From Polyangiaceae bacterium (lineage in GTDB: Bacteria; Myxococcota_A; Polyangia; Polyangiales; Polyangiaceae), in NCBI GenBank assembly GCA_020849655.1, contig JADLFU010000232.1, positions 1-64,000 of the forward strand: a stretch of 64,000 nucleotides of DNA, in the 5' to 3' direction. The notes under the pieces are model-generated. The model saw only the letters and a list, made by a program, of their open reading frames with translations. It was not told the DNA's origin and did no database searches. A program made the position numbers and the translations under genes. Shown here piece after piece: positions 9,062 through 18,916 of the stretch; within the stretch, counting starts at the first letter, position 1, and every line of letters begins with the position of its first letter.

Positions 9062-10441
9062 ATGCCCCCCGTCAACCCTCGCGACGCGCTCCCGGTGAAG
9101 GAGGGCGAGACCTTCCTCGGCAAGTACCTCGTCGAGCGGGTGCTCGGCATGGGGGGGATGGGCGTCGTCGTCGCCGCGCGTCACCTGCAGCTCGACGAGC
9201 GCGTGGCGGTGAAGTTCGTGCTCCATCAGACGGGCGACAGCGTCGAGCGCTTCATCCGCGAGGCGCGCGCGACGGTGCGCCTGAAGAGCGAGCACGTCGC
9301 GCGCGTGCACGACGTCGGCACGACCGAGGGGGGCGCGCCCTACCTCGTGATGGAGTTCCTAGAGGGACAGGACCTCTCCCAGCTGCTCGAGGATCGCGGC
9401 CGCCTCTCGGTCGGCGACGTCGTCGACTTCGTGCTGCAGGCGTGCGAGGCCGTCGCCGAGGCGCACGCGTCCGGCATCGTCCACCGCGATCTGAAGCCGC
9501 AGAACCTCTTCCTCGCGAAGGGCCTCGGCGGTCACCCGACGGTCAAGGTGCTCGACTTCGGCATCTCGAAGGCGTCGAACGTCGTGTCGAGCCAGCTGAC
9601 GCAGACGACGAGCGTGATGGGCTCGCCGATGTACATGTCGCCGGAGCAGATGCGCTCCGCGAAGAAGGCGGTGCCGCAGAGCGACGTCTGGGCGCTCGGC
9701 GTCGTCATGCAGGAGCTGCTCACGGGGCGCACCCCCTTCGAGGCCGACACGGTGACGGAGCTCGCGCTGAAGGTGACGACCGAGGCGCCTCGGCCGGTGA
9801 CCGAAGACAGAGCCGACGTGCCGGTCGAGCTGCGCGAGATCATCGCGCGTTGCCTCGAGAAGGATCCGACGCGCCGCTACGCCCACGCGGCGGAGCTCGC
9901 GTCGGCGCTCGAGCCGCTCGCGTCGCCCGCGTCGCAGATCTCCGCGCACCGCGCGCGGCTGCTGCTCGGCGGGGCGCCGTCGACGCTGGTCTCGACGGGG
10001 CCGCGGAGCTTCGAGGCCACGGTCGTCTCGGACACGTCGCGCATCTCCGCCTCGACGGGCGGCGGCGCGGGGACGCTCTCGCCCGCGGCGAGCCTCTCTC
10101 CTCCGCGCGGGGCGAGCAGGTGGCCCCTCGTGGTGGGCGGCCTGGCGCTCGCGGCGGCCGTCGCCATCGCGATCGTGGCGACGCGCAAGCCCGATCCCGT
10201 CGCGGTGACACCACCCGCGCCGAGCGCGCCCGCGGCGCCTGCCGCGCCGCCCGCCGCGACGTCGACCCCTGCGGCGAAGGTCGCGGTCGAGCCGGTCGTC
10301 ACGCCGAGCGCCTCCGCCTCAGCCGCCGCCGCGCCGCTCCCGGCGGCGCCTCCTGCGGGCGTGAAGGCCCCGCTGCCCCCGAAGCGCCCTGCGGGCGGAC
10401 CCAGGACAGGCGGCGATGACGACATCCCGTCGATGAGGTAG
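9062..10441 (+). CDS. Hanks-type Ser/Thr protein kinase, membrane-anchored
   Basis: 459 residues. The kinase domain (about 20-285) is intact: glycine loop LGMGGMG (28-34), Lys51, catalytic HRDLKPQN (Asp143), DFG (165-167) and an APE-like SPE segment. One transmembrane helix follows (about 354-373) and then a Pro/Ala/Ser-rich periplasmic tail with no known sensor domain. It should phosphorylate Ser/Thr on cytoplasmic targets. It starts a tightly spaced plus-strand series reaching 13743 that includes a PEGA/TPR-type membrane protein, two lipoproteins and a globin-like protein. ATG 9062 fits the kinase family; an in-frame reading frame far upstream is antisense to the histidine kinase gene. Confidence 0.94.
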   Translation: MPPVNPRDALPVKEGETFLGKYLVERVLGMGGMGVVVAARHLQLDERVAVKFVLHQTGDSVERFIREARATVRLKSEHVARVHDVGTTEGGAPYLVMEFLEGQDLSQLLEDRGRLSVGDVVDFVLQACEAVAEAHASGIVHRDLKPQNLFLAKGLGGHPTVKVLDFGISKASNVVSSQLTQTTSVMGSPMYMSPEQMRSAKKAVPQSDVWALGVVMQELLTGRTPFEADTVTELALKVTTEAPRPVTEDRADVPVELREIIARCLEKDPTRRYAHAAELASALEPLASPASQISAHRARLLLGGAPSTLVSTGPRSFEATVVSDTSRISASTGGGAGTLSPAASLSPPRGASRWPLVVGGLALAAAVAIAIVATRKPDPVAVTPPAPSAPAAPAAPPAATSTPAAKVAVEPVVTPSASASAAAAPLPAAPPAGVKAPLPPKRPAGGPRTGGDDDIPSMR

Positions 10442-10453
10442 GTCAAGTCTCCG

Positions 10454-11455
10454 ATGCGAACACTCCGGGCGGTCGCCGCCACGTCGTTGCTGCTCTCCCT
10501 CGCGCTCCCGGCGCTCGCGCAGCGCTCGAACAAGGTCGCCGCGGAGGCGCTCTTCGAGGAGGGGCGCAAGCTCATGGCGGCGAAGAGGCCCGGCGAGGCG
10601 TGCCCGAAGTTCGCCGAGTCGAACCGCCTCGATCCGGCCGCCGGCACGCTGCTCAACCTCGGCGCCTGCTACGAGGCCGCGGGCAAGCTCGCGAGCGCTT
10701 GGTCGACCTACAAAGAGGCCGGGAGCCTCGCCCAGACGACGGGCCGGACGGAGCTCGTCGCGACCGCGAAGAAGCGCGCCGACAAGCTCGACGCGCGGCT
10801 CATCCGGTTGAGGGTCGAGGCCGCGGAGCAGGCCGACCTCGTCGTCAAGCGCGACGGCGCGGAGGTCGCGCGCGCGGAGCTCGGCGTGCCCATCCCGGTC
10901 GATCCGGGCGACCACGTCGTCACCGCGGCCGCGCCTGGCAAGCGGCCGTTCACGGCGACCGTCCAAGCGAAGGACGAGGGCTCGACGCTGTCGGTCAAGG
11001 TGCCGGTGCTGGAGGCCGACCCGGCCGCGATCGCGCCGCCCGCGCCCGCCACGTCGGCGCCGCCCGCTGCTCCTCCAGCGTCCTCCGCGGCCGCGCCGCC
11101 TCCACCTCCCCCCGCGGAGGCAGGCGGCGGGACGCAGCGCACGATCGGCTGGGTGGCGGGCGGCGTCGGCGTGGTCGGGCTCGCCGCGGGCACGCTGTTC
11201 GCGCTCTCCGCGCGGTCCAAGTACTCGTCCTCCAAGGATCTCTGCCGGCCCGACGATCCCAACCGCTGCACGCAGGCAGGCGTCGACGCCCGCGACGCGG
11301 CGAGGTCGCGCGGCAACGTCGCGACGGCGCTGTTCGCGGTCGGCGTGATCGGGGTGGGGGCGGGCGCCGCGCTCGTGCTCACCGCGCCGAGCGAGAAGGG
11401 CGCCGTGCGCGTCAGCCCCGCGCTGGGCGGCGTCGTCGTGGACGGGAGCTTCTGA
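10454..11455 (+). CDS. TPR/PEGA-like envelope protein of kinase operon
   Basis: 333 residues with a signal peptide (cleavage near ALA-Q, about residue 22). Residues about 25-105 form TPR-like helices (EALFEEGRKLMAAKR, LLNLGACYEAAGKLASAW). Residues about 115-180 resemble a PEGA-type beta domain, followed by a Pro/Ala linker and one or two hydrophobic segments near the C-terminus (about 235-252 and 290-312). Proteins of this layout are often found next to Ser/Thr kinases in Polyangiales; their role is unknown, but an envelope sensor or scaffold for the kinase is a fair guess. It starts 12 bp after the kinase stop, and its own stop overlaps the next ATG (TGATG). Confidence 0.75.
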   Translation: MRTLRAVAATSLLLSLALPALAQRSNKVAAEALFEEGRKLMAAKRPGEACPKFAESNRLDPAAGTLLNLGACYEAAGKLASAWSTYKEAGSLAQTTGRTELVATAKKRADKLDARLIRLRVEAAEQADLVVKRDGAEVARAELGVPIPVDPGDHVVTAAAPGKRPFTATVQAKDEGSTLSVKVPVLEADPAAIAPPAPATSAPPAAPPASSAAAPPPPPPAEAGGGTQRTIGWVAGGVGVVGLAAGTLFALSARSKYSSSKDLCRPDDPNRCTQAGVDARDAARSRGNVATALFAVGVIGVGAGAALVLTAPSEKGAVRVSPALGGVVVDGSF

Positions 11456-12369
11456 TGACACACAAACTTTCCTATCTTCTGCTCCTCGCGGTGGCCGGCC
11501 TCGCGGGCGCCTGCAACTCCGTGCTGGGCATCGACGCGGCGGAGGTCGACCCAGCGCTCGGGGCCGGGGGATCGACCTCGATGGGGGCGGGCAGCGGCGG
11601 CGCGCCTGGCGGGGCGGGCGCGAGCGGCGGCGCGACCGCGGGCAGCGGCGGGGCGGCCGCGGGCAACAGCGGCACCGCCTGCGACAGCTACTGCGACGAG
11701 GTGTCTGCCAACTGCAAGCAGGACAACGCTGTCTACACGTCGCGCAGCGTGTGCATGGTGATGTGCGCGAACTTCGAGCCCGGCGTCTCGGGCGAGACCA
11801 GCAAGGACAGCCTCGCCTGCCGCGCGTACCACGCGACGGCCGCGAAGGCGGCGCCCGCGCTCCACTGTCGTCACGCGGGGGTGCTCGGCGGCGGGGTGTG
11901 CGGCGACGATCCGTGCACCGCGTTCTGTCTGCAGGCGTTCGCGCTGTGCGCCGGCGCCAGCCTCGGCTACGTCAGCGAGGGCGACTGCCTGGCGGCTTGC
12001 AAGGGCAAGATGCAGTACCTGGGCGGCGACGGCGACGGCGACCTCAAGTACACGAGCGGCGACTCGCTCAACTGTCGGCTCTACCACCTCGAGTCGGCGG
12101 CGAACCCTGACAGCCCGACGGCGAAGGTCACGCACTGTCCGCACACCAAGGCCGACAGCACCGTGTGCTTCGACGCCGCGGGCGGCGCGGGCGGCTCGGC
12201 GGGCGCGAGTGGTGGTGGGTCGCCGGGCGCGGGCTCCGGGGGAGCGGCCGGCGCCGGAGCCTGGGCCGGCGCGGGTGGCCTGGGAGGACTGGGAGGACTG
12301 GGAGGACTGGGAGGACTGGGAGGACTGGGAGGACTGGGAGGACTCGGCGGCGCTGCCGGCGCCGGGTAG
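11455..12369 (+). CDS. Cys-rich lipoprotein with Gly-rich repeat tail
   Basis: 304 residues, start ATG 11455 overlapping the previous stop. The signal peptide ends in a lipobox (LAGAC). A Gly/Ala/Ser-rich linker leads to a Cys-rich domain (about 80-240) holding two related half-units, each with spaced Cys residues (CDSYCDEV..C, then CTAFCLQAFALC) and an ending with paired His and Cys (HCRH, HCPH). This looks like a disulfide-stabilised duplicated domain. The C-terminal tail is almost pure Gly/Ala with (GGL)n encoded by a 9-bp DNA tandem repeat. The function is unknown. It belongs to the Ser/Thr kinase operon and is probably exposed on the periplasmic or outer face of the envelope. Confidence 0.75.
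   Translation: MTHKLSYLLLLAVAGLAGACNSVLGIDAAEVDPALGAGGSTSMGAGSGGAPGGAGASGGATAGSGGAAAGNSGTACDSYCDEVSANCKQDNAVYTSRSVCMVMCANFEPGVSGETSKDSLACRAYHATAAKAAPALHCRHAGVLGGGVCGDDPCTAFCLQAFALCAGASLGYVSEGDCLAACKGKMQYLGGDGDGDLKYTSGDSLNCRLYHLESAANPDSPTAKVTHCPHTKADSTVCFDAAGGAGGSAGASGGGSPGAGSGGAAGAGAWAGAGGLGGLGGLGGLGGLGGLGGLGGLGGAAGAG
12283..12345 (+). repeat. 9-bp tandem repeat (ggaggactg)n inside a gene
   Basis: Seven consecutive 9-bp units (ggaggactg, the last ending in c) encode Gly-Gly-Leu in the lipoprotein tail; a variant unit ggtggcctg precedes them at 12274. Gain or loss of units would keep the reading frame, so it would change protein length rather than switch the gene off. The uniform DNA sequence suggests recent expansion. 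Confidence 0.9.
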
Positions 12370-12442
12370 CGCACCCAGGTCGATCACCCTCGGCCGGAAC
12401 CACCGTCGCGCCTCGGTCGTACGCACGCCGGAGGTTCGACAC

Positions 12443-13060
12443 ATGAACGACTCGGTGAGATGGATGTGCGCGTGGCCGCTCGCGCTGCTCGCGGCGTGCG
12501 GCGGTGACAGTGACAGCGCGACGCCGGCCCCCTCGGGCGGGGCGGGCGCCCGCGGGGCGGGCGGGGGCTCGGCGGGCGCGGGCGGGGGCGTCGCCGCGGG
12601 GGCGGCAGGGGCCGCGGGCAGCGCGCCCGCTTGCAAGGGCGTACAGGTCGGCAAGGGCGCCAGCTGCTCCGAGGAGATGTTCTGCAAGTACGGCGAGGCC
12701 GCGTTCTTGAAGGTCAACGATCTCATCATCGCGAAGGCCACCGCCAGCGGCATCGAGGCCAACATCGGCGACACCTTCACGAAGCTCACGCCCGAGAAGG
12801 CGGCCGTCTTCAAGGCCAACCTGGGGACGTTCCTCATCAACGCCTACGGCGGCGACAAGGCCGCCTACAAGTACCAGGGCAGCGACATGAAGACCGCCCA
12901 CGCGGGCCTCGGCATCACCCAGGCGCAGTACTCGGCGTTCGTTTCCATGGTGATCGTCCCGGCGCTGACGGAGGCCGGCGTCGCGGGGGACGACATCACG
13001 AACTGCTTCGCGCCGCCGATCACCAGCGACGCCTTCATGAAGGACATCGTCACCAAGTGA
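12443..13060 (+). CDS. Lipid-anchored truncated-hemoglobin-like protein
   Basis: 205 residues from ATG 12443. The signal peptide ends in a lipobox (LLAAC, Cys19), followed by a Gly/Ala linker to about residue 60. The C-terminal 120 residues match group I truncated globins: a helix leading to FL..AYGG, then a Y-x-G-x-DM stretch and MKTAHAGLGI, where His153 fits the proximal heme ligand. At the positions where group I globins usually carry a B10 Tyr and an E7 Gln, hydrophobic residues appear, although this alignment is by eye. Truncated globins are normally cytoplasmic; this one should face the periplasm. Heme binding is inferred, not shown. It is in the kinase operon, and its stop overlaps the next gene as GTGA. 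Confidence 0.72.
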   Translation: MNDSVRWMCAWPLALLAACGGDSDSATPAPSGGAGARGAGGGSAGAGGGVAAGAAGAAGSAPACKGVQVGKGASCSEEMFCKYGEAAFLKVNDLIIAKATASGIEANIGDTFTKLTPEKAAVFKANLGTFLINAYGGDKAAYKYQGSDMKTAHAGLGITQAQYSAFVSMVIVPALTEAGVAGDDITNCFAPPITSDAFMKDIVTK

Positions 13061-13743
13061 CCCGCGCGCGCGTCGCCGGCCTCGTCACCGCGGCGGTCGG
13101 GCTCGTGGGCGCCGTCGGCGCGCTGCACCTGCCCCGCGTGCAGGCTCGGCTCGGGGGGCTGGGGCGAGCGGTCTGCCCCGTCACACCGCTCGATCCCGCG
13201 TCCCGTGAAGAGGCGCGGCGGCGCGCGGTCGTCGGCCTGCGGGGCGAGGGCGCCGCGCCCGGGCGGCCCGCCCTCGGCTTCTCGCTCGGCGTGACGACCG
13301 AGGGCGAGGTCCGCGCGTGGGCGAGCCGGGAGCGCGTCGCCTGCGAGGACGCGCGCGGCGGCTCGACCGTCACGTGCGTCGAGGTCCCCGCGCGGTCGCG
13401 GTCGGCGGCGCGAGCGGGGAGCGGCGCCGCTCGCGTGTCGTTCCGGTTCGATCCAGCGGGGCGCCTCGCGGCGGTGGTCGCGGTCGAGGACTCGCTCACG
13501 CCGGGCGACGCCGTCGCCTCCGTCGAGCGCACGGGCGCGGCGCTCGAGCGCGCGCTCGGGCGACCGGCGGCGGTGACCGGCACGCTGGCGCCGGCGTGGG
13601 TCGCGGGCGGAGATCTGCGCCAGGCGCGGCTCGAGCACAGGTTCGCGGACTACTACGCGGCGGTCGCGGCGACGCGCGTGGGTCGCGCGGGCGCGGCCGT
13701 CACCGAGGAGTACCAGCTGCTCGCCACGCCGCCGGGCGGGTGA
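13057..13743 (+). CDS. Unknown exported protein, last in kinase operon
   Basis: 228 residues from GTG 13057, overlapping the globin stop by the GTGA pattern. The N-terminal hydrophobic stretch (about 7-24) is a signal peptide or anchor. The rest has beta-strand-rich segments ([20 protein letters not shown]) and two Cys residues in the middle, with no family I recognise. Coupling to the globin-like lipoprotein suggests the two function together in the envelope. The product may be periplasmic and anchored, or released. Confidence 0.6.
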   Translation: MTRARVAGLVTAAVGLVGAVGALHLPRVQARLGGLGRAVCPVTPLDPASREEARRRAVVGLRGEGAAPGRPALGFSLGVTTEGEVRAWASRERVACEDARGGSTVTCVEVPARSRSAARAGSGAARVSFRFDPAGRLAAVVAVEDSLTPGDAVASVERTGAALERALGRPAAVTGTLAPAWVAGGDLRQARLEHRFADYYAAVAATRVGRAGAAVTEEYQLLATPPGG

Positions 13744-13826
13744 TCGGCCGTCCGACTGCTTGCCGCGGCGACCCCGTCTCGGCTAGTGTGCCGCTCGACC
13801 GCCCGACCCACGAGGGACGCCTACAG

Positions 13827-14429
13827 ATGCCGTTCGTCAACTTCATGAGCCGTGAGATCAACTGCAAGCTGGTCTACTACGGGCCCGGCCTCTGCGGGAA
13901 AACCACCAACCTGAAGTTCATCTTCGAGAAGGCGAACCCCGACAACCGCGGCAAGCTGATCTCGCTCGCGACCGAGACGGAGCGCACGCTCTTCTTCGAT
14001 TTTCTCCCGCTCGATCTCGGCACCGTGCGCGGCTTCAAGGTGCGTCTCCAGCTCTACACGGTCCCCGGGCAGGTCTTCTACGACGCGAGCCGCAAGCTCA
14101 TCCTCCGCGGCGCCGACGGCGTCGTCTTCGTCGCCGACTCCCAGGAGATGCGCGAGGAGGCGAACATCGAGAGCCTGGAGAACCTCGAGGACAACCTGAA
14201 GGAGCACGGGCTGCAGCTCGACAAGATCCCGTTCGTGATGCAGTACAACAAGCGCGATCTGCCGGACGTCCTCCCCGTCGAGCACCTGAGCCAGACGCTG
14301 AACCCTCGAAAGGTCCCGGAATTCGAGGCCGTCGCGCACATCGGCACCGGCGTGTTCGAGACGCTGAAGGCCGTCTCGAAGCTCGTGCTCGCCGAGCTCA
14401 GCTCGGGCGGGTTCGCCAACAAGAAGTGA
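13827..14429 (+). CDS. mglA: MglA-like Ras-family GTPase
   Basis: 200 residues and very close to the MglA family throughout. Seen are the [20 protein letters not shown] start with P-loop at 19-27, [12 protein letters not shown], the switch-2 block [26 protein letters not shown] and the NKRD guanine motif. MglA controls cell polarity and drives gliding and type IV pilus motility in myxobacteria, with MglB as its GAP. No mglB-like gene lies upstream or elsewhere in the window, so this may be the main MglA encoded apart from mglB or a paralogue. It lies 83 bp after the previous gene, so it probably has its own promoter. Confidence 0.9.
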   Translation: MPFVNFMSREINCKLVYYGPGLCGKTTNLKFIFEKANPDNRGKLISLATETERTLFFDFLPLDLGTVRGFKVRLQLYTVPGQVFYDASRKLILRGADGVVFVADSQEMREEANIESLENLEDNLKEHGLQLDKIPFVMQYNKRDLPDVLPVEHLSQTLNPRKVPEFEAVAHIGTGVFETLKAVSKLVLAELSSGGFANKK

Positions 14430-14435
14430 TCAGCG

Positions 14436-14897
14436 TCACTCCGTGGTGATCGCGGTGCAGTTGCGCGCGATCGTCACCCGGCGCGCGCTCGGCCCCACGC
14501 TCGCCTGACCGACGCCGTTCTCATGGTCGTCGAGGATCCAGATCGACGCCGTGCCGTCCGGCTTGCGGGGGAAGCTCGTCGTCGTGTTCGAGCCGATGCT
14601 GGTCTTGGTGCCCGAGCCGTACTTCGGCTTGTCGCCGAGGAAGAGCGGGAGCGTCCTCGGGCAGTCGCTGTGGACCTGGATCGACGCCGGCGCGCTCGGC
14701 GGCGCGGCGGCGGCGGGCTGCGCGCCCGTGGCCGCGAGGGCGTTGTGCCCCGGTCGCGGCTCGGCGCTCTCGGCGGGCGCCTCGTGGAACGACCGCGGCT
14801 GGCCCGAGCCGCGAGACCCGGCGGGGATGGGGACGATGAGGCAGGCCGAGCCGCTGATCGCCAGCGCCAGCGCGGGCATGAACTCTCGGGGTCGCAT
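14436..14897 (-). CDS. Small lipoprotein of unknown function
   Basis: 153 residues with a signal peptide and lipobox (SGSAC). A Ser/Ala/Pro-rich linker is followed by a compact C-terminal domain of about 85 residues with strands such as RTLPLFLGDKP and ARRVTIARNCTAI, and two Cys that could pair. No family is recognised. The start ATG 14895-14897 has a gaggtgagg stretch just upstream as ribosome-binding site. It converges with the mglA-like gene, with only 6 bp between the stops. Confidence 0.65.
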   Translation of the reverse strand: MRPREFMPALALAISGSACLIVPIPAGSRGSGQPRSFHEAPAESAEPRPGHNALAATGAQPAAAAPPSAPASIQVHSDCPRTLPLFLGDKPKYGSGTKTSIGSNTTTSFPRKPDGTASIWILDDHENGVGQASVGPSARRVTIARNCTAITTE

Positions 14898-14927
14898 ACC
14901 TCACCTCAGCCCGGCGCGCGGCCAGCG

Positions 14928-15515
14928 TCAAAGGGCATCGAGCGGCTGCGGGCAGAGCGCGCGCAGCTTGCAGGCGCCGCACTCCGCGCCCGACCAGATG
15001 CGGTCGAATCGCGCCTGCGTCACGTCGAGCAGCACGTCGTCCTCCGTGAGCACCCCGAGCTCGAAGTTGCGTCGTCCGTCACCCTTCGCGCCGAGCCCGG
15101 CGCCAGTGAGGTTCGCGCTGCCGAGGTACAGCAGCCGCCCGTCGATGACCACGACCTTCAGGTGCACGCGCGGGCAGCGTCGCATCGACAGCCCGCCGCG
15201 CACGAGGGTGGGCTGCCGCGTGAGCTCGGCGCGAAACGCGCGTGACGGCAGGCCCCCGTGCAGGACGCGCAGCTCCACGCCCCGCCGCGCGAGATCGGCG
15301 AAGACGTCGAGGAGCGAGACGAACGCGCCCTTCGCCCGCGCGCGCGTGCCGACCGGCGCCTCGACCCGCAGCTCCTTGACGTTCGCGGTGGCGATCCACA
15401 GCGACACCCGCGCGTCGCGCATCGCGCCGATGAGCGCGTCGTAGTGCGCGCCGTCGGCGACCAGCCTGAGGGTCGCCGCGCGCTCGAGGGGCGGCGTGGG
15501 CGTGCGACGCTTCAC
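14928..15515 (-). CDS. Phospholipase D-like domain protein with C-terminal Cys motif
   Basis: 195 residues starting at GTG 15513-15515. One HKD-type motif is visible (VHLKVVVIDGRLLYLGSANLTGAGLG, His near 118), with the Asn/Ser context typical of phospholipase D and nuclease-type PLD domains. Classical enzymes need two HKD motifs, so this one would have to dimerise, as Nuc-type endonucleases do. The last 20 residues carry CGACKLRALC, a CxxC-x4-C cluster that could bind zinc or an iron-sulfur cluster, unusual for a PLD domain. No signal peptide is present. It may be a nuclease or a phosphodiesterase; the substrate is unknown. Confidence 0.75.
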   Translation of the reverse strand: MKRRTPTPPLERAATLRLVADGAHYDALIGAMRDARVSLWIATANVKELRVEAPVGTRARAKGAFVSLLDVFADLARRGVELRVLHGGLPSRAFRAELTRQPTLVRGGLSMRRCPRVHLKVVVIDGRLLYLGSANLTGAGLGAKGDGRRNFELGVLTEDDVLLDVTQARFDRIWSGAECGACKLRALCPQPLDAL

Positions 15516-15574
15516 GCCGCCGTTGTCGCACGGTTTGCGCGGTCGCGCCGCGGCGCGGTGCTAGGCTGCGCGCC

Positions 15575-16120
15575 GTGTCGAGATCTCGCTGGGCCGCGTC
15601 CACGGCGACGCTCCTCTGGCTGGCGGTGGCCGCGTGCGAGCGCCCAGGGAACGACGAGCTGCTCGCGGACCTCGAGGTGCTCCCGTCAGGATCGATCCGC
15701 GCCGCGAGACCAATCGTCCCGCCGAGCGCCTCTGTCTCCGCCTCTGCCTCCGCGAGCGCGAGCGCCGCGCCGGCGATCAGCGGAGCTGCGTCTTCGTCCG
15801 CCGCGTCGGGCGCGCCGAAGCCCGCCGCGAAGACCTACGAGTGCGGGGCGAAGGGCAAGCCCGACTGCCCGATGCAGCGCTGGATGAAGAGCGTCGCGGG
15901 CAGCGCGGTCGCGTCGGGCGACGACGCGCGGCTCGCGCGGGCGTTCCAGGGGATGGGCAGGGCGCCGCCTGGCATGGGCGGGTGGAGCGCGATCAGCGCG
16001 CGAGGCGCCGCGCTCGCGACCGCCGGCGACTTCGACGGCGCGAAGGCGCAGTGCAAGGTCTGCCACTCCAAGTATCAGTCCGCGTACCGGGCCAGCATGC
16101 GCGACATGCCGTGGCCCTGA
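15575..16120 (+). CDS. CXXCH-containing lipoprotein, c-type-cytochrome-like
   Basis: 181 residues from GTG 15575. The signal peptide ends in a lipobox (AVAAC), and a long Ser/Ala linker follows. The C-terminal domain of about 95 residues has a Cys pair near its start (ECGAKGKPDC) and ends with CKVCH, a CXXCH heme-attachment motif placed close to the C-terminus as in cytochrome c'. A Met-rich segment (QGMGRAPPGMGG) could supply a ligand. It is probably a lipid-anchored, single-heme periplasmic protein for electron transfer or gas binding. The CXXCH could be incidental, but the secretion signal and the helical context support heme attachment. It converges with pheA. Confidence 0.65.
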   Translation: MSRSRWAASTATLLWLAVAACERPGNDELLADLEVLPSGSIRAARPIVPPSASVSASASASASAAPAISGAASSSAASGAPKPAAKTYECGAKGKPDCPMQRWMKSVAGSAVASGDDARLARAFQGMGRAPPGMGGWSAISARGAALATAGDFDGAKAQCKVCHSKYQSAYRASMRDMPWP

Positions 16121-16130
16121 GGCGACGTCG

Positions 16131-17233
16131 TCACGTCGGAGCGGCCTGGTCCGGCGCCGGCGCGCGGAACCGCGGGTAGCTGCCGAGCACCGTGACGCCG
16201 TGGGCGAGGGCGCCGAGCCGCTCGATCGCCCGCGCGACCGGCGCGTCGTCGCGGTGCCCCTCGACGTCGATCACGAACACGTACTGCCACGCCCGCGCCC
16301 GGCTCGGGCGGGACTCGATGCGCGTCAGGTTGACGCCGCACTCGTCGACGGCGGAGAGCGCTCGTCGGAGCGCGCCGCGCTCCTGCTCGTCGGGCAGCGA
16401 GAACGCGACCGTGGTCTTGTCGTCGCCCGTCCGCCGCGCGTCGTCGCGCGAGATGACGGCGAAGCGGGTCTGGTTCTCCGCGCGATCCTGCACCCGCTCG
16501 CGCAGCACCTCCACGCCGAACATCTCCGCCGACAGCGCCGACGCGATCGCCGCGCCGCGGGCGTCGGCCATCGCCTCTCGCACCGCCGCGCCCGTCGAGG
16601 CCGTGTGGACGAGCTGCGCGCCGCCGAGGTTCTGCGCCAGCCACACCCGGCACTGCGACAGCGCCTGCGGGTGCGAGTACACCCGCTCGATCTCGGCGAG
16701 CCCCGCCGCGCGCCCGACGAGGCAGTGCGACACCTCGATCACGACCTCGCGTGAGAGCCTCGCGCCGCCGTCGAGCAGCGCGTCGAGCGTCGTCGTCACG
16801 GCCCCCTCGGTAGAGTTCTCGAGCGGCACCACGCCGAGCTCGGAGGCGCCGCGGCGGACGGCGTCGAACACGCCCTCGATCGTCGCCGCCTCCACGTAGC
16901 GCGCGCCGAGCCCGAAGAGCGCGCGCGCCGCCACGTGCGAGTAGGTGCCGAGCGGGCCGAGGAAGGCGACCGTGACGGGCGCCTGCATCGCGACCGACGC
17001 GCTCATGATCTCGCGCCACACCGCGCGCACGCCCTCCGCCGGGAAGGCCCCCGCGCCCCTCGCCACGAGCCGCTCGAGCACCCGCTGCTCTCGGGTCGGA
17101 TCGAGCGACGGCGCGCCCGCGGCGCGCTTCGCCGCCGCGATCCCCCGCACGATCTCGGCGCGCCGCGCGAGCAGCGCGAGCAGCGCGTCGTCGACGTCGT
17201 CGATCTCCGCTCGCAGCCGCGCGAGCGCGTCGC

Positions 17234-17237
<4 letters not shown>
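16131..17237 (-). CDS. pheA: Bifunctional chorismate mutase/prephenate dehydratase (P-protein)
   Basis: 368 residues from GTG 17235-17237. Residues about 1-90 form an AroQ-type chorismate mutase (LRAEIDDVDDALLALLARRAEIV). Residues about 95-275 are prephenate dehydratase, with FLGPLGTYSH, NSTEGAV and the catalytic TRF motif in NQTRFAVI. Residues about 285-360 are an ACT domain with ESRPSR. The enzyme turns chorismate into phenylpyruvate for phenylalanine synthesis, and the ACT domain usually gives feedback inhibition by phenylalanine. The start overlaps the DUF362 stop as GTGA, so it is the second gene of a two-gene unit. Confidence 0.95.
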
Positions 17238-18754
<1,517 letters not shown>

Positions 18755-18916
18755 CGCGGGCGCCAGCGTACACCCCGCGGGGGGGCACGCAAGCGCGCGG
18801 CCGCGCAGAGATGCCGGGGACTGACCTTGCACATCGCCAGCTGGACGGCTCTACTCCGGGTGCTACCGACTCCCACGCTTCACTTGCTTGTCCGCTCGCT
18901 CACCGATGGAGGTCCC

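Noticed and set aside
12209-12442. A (Trp-Glu-Asp)n protein from the 9-bp repeat in another frame
   Set aside because: The repeat is in the Gly-Gly-Leu frame of a lipoprotein with a clear lipobox; the Trp-Glu-Asp frame is only a shadow leading to the globin gene.
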